A stretch of 45,285 nt of DNA, taken from positions 48,803 to 94,087 of the forward strand of contig NZ_BBPP01000002.1 in NCBI RefSeq assembly GCF_000787835.1, in the 5' to 3' direction. The translations under genes were made by a program, and so were the position numbers. The number at the start of each line of letters is the position of its first letter. Within the stretch, counting starts at the first letter, position 1. Positions 43,452-45,285 of the stretch are shown piece by piece. Source of the DNA: Streptacidiphilus melanogenes (lineage in GTDB: Bacteria > Actinomycetota > Actinomycetes > Streptomycetales > Streptomycetaceae). The notes beneath the pieces are model-generated. The model was not told the DNA's origin and did not search any database. It was given only the letters and a program-made list of their open reading frames with translations.

Positions 43452-44837
43452 ATGGAAAAGTTCCGGATCGAGCACGACTCGATGGGTGAGGTTCGCGTCC
43501 CCGCCGAGGCCAAGTGGGGTGCGCAGACGCAGCGCGCGGTGGAGAACTTCCCGATCTCGGGGCAGCGGCTGGAGCGCGCGCACATCGCCGCGCTGGCGCA
43601 GATCAAGGCGGCCGCAGCGAAGGTGAACGCGAAGCTGGGGGTGCTGGACGCGGAGACCGCGGGGGCGATCCGCAGTGCGGCCAAGGAGGTCGCGGCCGGG
43701 CAGTGGGACGACCAGTTCCCCATCGACGTGTTCCAGACCGGGTCCGGGACCTCGTCCAACATGAATGTGAACGAGGTCGTCGCGACGCTGGCGGGTGAAC
43801 GGCTCGGTCGGCCGGTGCATCCGAACGACCACGTCAACGCGAGCCAGTCGTCCAACGACGTCTTCCCGAGCTCGATCCACATCGCCGCGACCGCAGCCGT
43901 CACCCACGACCTGATCCCGGCGCTGAACCACCTCGCCGACGCGCTCGCGCGCAAATCCGAGGAGTTCGCGACGGTGGTCAAGTCCGGCCGCACCCACCTG
44001 ATGGATGCGACGCCGGTGACACTCGGGCAGGAGTTCGGCGGCTATGCCGCTCAGGTCCGCCACGGAGTGGAGCGGCTGCGCGCGGCGCTGCCGCGTGTCG
44101 CGGAGCTGCCGCTGGGCGGGACTGCGGTGGGGACGGGGATCAACACGCCGACCGGCTTCTCCGCCGCGGTGATCGCGGAGGTGGCGAAGGCCACGGGGCT
44201 GCCACTCACGGAGGCCCGCGACCACTTCGAGGCGCAGGGCGCGCGGGACGGCCTGGTCGAGCTGAGCGGTCAGCTGCGCACGATCGCCGTCGGGTTCACG
44301 AAGATCTCCAACGACCTGCGCTGGATGGGCTCCGGGCCGCGCACCGGCCTCGGCGAGATCAACCTGCCGGACCTGCAGCCGGGCTCGTCGATCATGCCGG
44401 GCAAGGTGAACCCGGTGATCCCCGAGGCCACGCTGATGGTGGCGGCCCAGGTCATCGGGAACGACACCACCGTCACGGTGGCGGGGGCGAGCGGCAACTT
44501 CGAGCTGAACGTGATGCTGCCGGTGCTGGCCCGGAACGTGCTGGAGTCGGTGCGGCTGCTCGCCAACGTCGCGCGGCTGCTCGCGGACCGGACGATCGAC
44601 GGCGTGACGGCCAACGTGGAGCGGCTGCGCGAGTACGCGGAGTCCTCCCCGTCGGTGGTCACGCCGCTCAACCGCTACCTCGGCTACGAGGAGGCCGCGA
44701 AGATCGCCAAGCAGGCCCTGGCGGAGCGCAAGACGATCCGCCAGGTCGTGGTCGAACGCGGTCATGTGGCGGCGGGGCGGATCACCGAGGAGCAGCTCGA
44801 CCAGGCTCTGGACGTGCTGCGGATGACCCGCCCCTGA
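43452..44837 (+). CDS. fumC: Class II fumarate hydratase
   Basis: A 461-residue cofactor-free fumarase of the aspartase/fumarase superfamily, active as a cytoplasmic tetramer. Motifs: [15 protein letters not shown] (about residues 97-111), [12 protein letters not shown] and the superfamily signature [12 protein letters not shown] (about 313-324). Length is normal. The ATG at 43452 has only a weak ribosome site (ATCGGAAC). It follows the iron-sulfur fumarase gene by ~210 bp, with a terminator between, so the two are probably expressed independently. Having both classes would give an oxygen- or iron-independent backup for the citric acid cycle. Confidence 0.97.
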   Translation: MEKFRIEHDSMGEVRVPAEAKWGAQTQRAVENFPISGQRLERAHIAALAQIKAAAAKVNAKLGVLDAETAGAIRSAAKEVAAGQWDDQFPIDVFQTGSGTSSNMNVNEVVATLAGERLGRPVHPNDHVNASQSSNDVFPSSIHIAATAAVTHDLIPALNHLADALARKSEEFATVVKSGRTHLMDATPVTLGQEFGGYAAQVRHGVERLRAALPRVAELPLGGTAVGTGINTPTGFSAAVIAEVAKATGLPLTEARDHFEAQGARDGLVELSGQLRTIAVGFTKISNDLRWMGSGPRTGLGEINLPDLQPGSSIMPGKVNPVIPEATLMVAAQVIGNDTTVTVAGASGNFELNVMLPVLARNVLESVRLLANVARLLADRTIDGVTANVERLREYAESSPSVVTPLNRYLGYEEAAKIAKQALAERKTIRQVVVERGHVAAGRITEEQLDQALDVLRMTRP

Positions 44838-44860
44838 GCTGCCGTCACCTCAGCGGCAGC
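44838..44860. terminator. Short hairpin after fumC
   Basis: GCTGCCG (44838-44844) and CGGCAGC (44854-44860) with a 9-nt loop, directly after the fumC stop codon and before the stop of the convergent gene. Confidence 0.55.
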
Positions 44861-44879
44861 CGTTCGTGCGACCGCGGCG

Positions 44880-45285
44880 TCAGCTCACGCTGAAGTCGTC
44901 GGCGTCGACGTTGCCCTGCGCGTACCAACCGTGGACGTAGACGGTCACCGTCCCGCTGGCGCCGGTGGTGAAGGGCACCGTCAGCTTGTTCCAGGTGGTG
45001 CCGCTGGACCAGGTGCTGGCGCTGGCGCCGCCGCTCACGCCGATGTAGGCGTACGGGCCCTGCACCCAACCGGTCAGTGTGTAGCTGTGGTTGGGCTGCA
45101 GGGTGACGGTCTGGTCGCACTCGCCGGTGGTGCCGGACGTCGGCGTCACCTGCAGCGCGTGGCTGCCGGAGTGGACCGGGCTGCTCACCACGACGCTGCC
45201 GGACTGGCAGGTCCACGGGCTGAGGCTGCCGCTCTCGAACCCGCCGTTGGTCAGCGCGCCGGAGCCGCCTCCGCCGCTCGCGTTG
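44880..45285 (-). CDS. C-terminal part of a secreted protein with a carbohydrate-binding module (partial)
   Basis: About 134 residues read from the window edge (first full codon at 45284) to the stop at 44880. A NASGGGGSG linker leads into a jelly-roll module: NGGFESGSLSPWTC, GSVVVSSPVHSGSHALQV, the segment CDQTVTLQPNHSYTLTGWVQ, and the end YVHGWYAQGNVDADDFSVS. This pattern is that of the carbohydrate-binding modules on streptomycete chitinases and other secreted glycosidases. Here the module is C-terminal, so the catalytic part lies beyond the window edge. Two cysteines (in WTC and ECDQ) could pair. The enzyme type cannot be told. Confidence 0.8.
   Translation of the reverse strand, partial: NASGGGGSGALTNGGFESGSLSPWTCQSGSVVVSSPVHSGSHALQVTPTSGTTGECDQTVTLQPNHSYTLTGWVQGPYAYIGVSGGASASTWSSGTTWNKLTVPFTTGASGTVTVYVHGWYAQGNVDADDFSVS

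Noticed and set aside
44845..45216. 123-codon minus-strand frame overlapping the carbohydrate-binding module
   Set aside because: Out of frame with the recognisable module, which continues open to the window edge.

Overview
The window reads as chromosomal DNA of a GC-rich, Streptomyces-like actinomycete (Streptomycetaceae). Evidence: G/C-dominated third codon positions, many GTG and a few TTG starts, WhiB-like, DUF4097, DUF1707, DUF4245 and DUF6542 proteins, multidomain SpoIIE-type phosphatases, a polyphosphate glucokinase, and CCCCTAGGGG-type intergenic repeats. Gene order from ychF to the two fumarases resembles, from memory, the SCO504x-506x neighbourhood of S. coelicolor; the left part resembles SCO510x-512x. 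No rRNA, tRNA, CRISPR array, insertion sequence or prophage was seen, so this looks like core chromosome with small lineage-specific insertions.

Left part (1-17 kb): a five-gene oligopeptide/dipeptide ABC importer operon (binding protein, two permeases, two ATPases) on the minus strand; typA; a membrane protein resembling a catalytically dead site-2 protease; a HicB-like regulator with a DUF4097 protein behind a repeat-rich operator; an orphan peptide-binding lipoprotein; a small unknown gene; and a succinate dehydrogenase operon (sdhCAB) of the mycobacterial Sdh1 type. Convergent gene ends carry tandem repeats and long hairpins.

Middle (17-29 kb): two tandem paralogous PAS-GAF-PP2C-HATPase phosphatases; a 750-bp gene-free stretch with ~75-bp tandem repeats; a SPOR-like/Nudix fusion translationally coupled to a divergent RpiB-family protein; a TetR/MMPL efflux pair with a perfect double-palindrome operator; and a DUF885 putative metallopeptidase.

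Right part (29-45 kb): housekeeping genes, namely an orphan FtsW/RodA protein, ychF, DUF6542, ppgK, ispH, xseA, a GNAT acetyltransferase, xseB, a nitroreductase, DUF4245, glpX, a WhiB-like regulator, a DUF1707 protein, class I and class II fumarases, and the end of a secreted protein with a carbohydrate-binding module. Many of these genes have a TANNNT box 6-7 nt before the start codon, so they are probably transcribed as leaderless mRNAs. The most interesting signal is that xseA and xseB, which encode the two exonuclease VII subunits and are separated here by an opposing GNAT gene, each have an exact TTGTCA-N11-TANNNT-N6-ATG promoter. That matches the core and spacing of the LexA-independent DNA-damage promoter (RecA-NDp/PafBC) known from mycobacteria. 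The xseB box also coincides with the -35 of the divergent GNAT gene.
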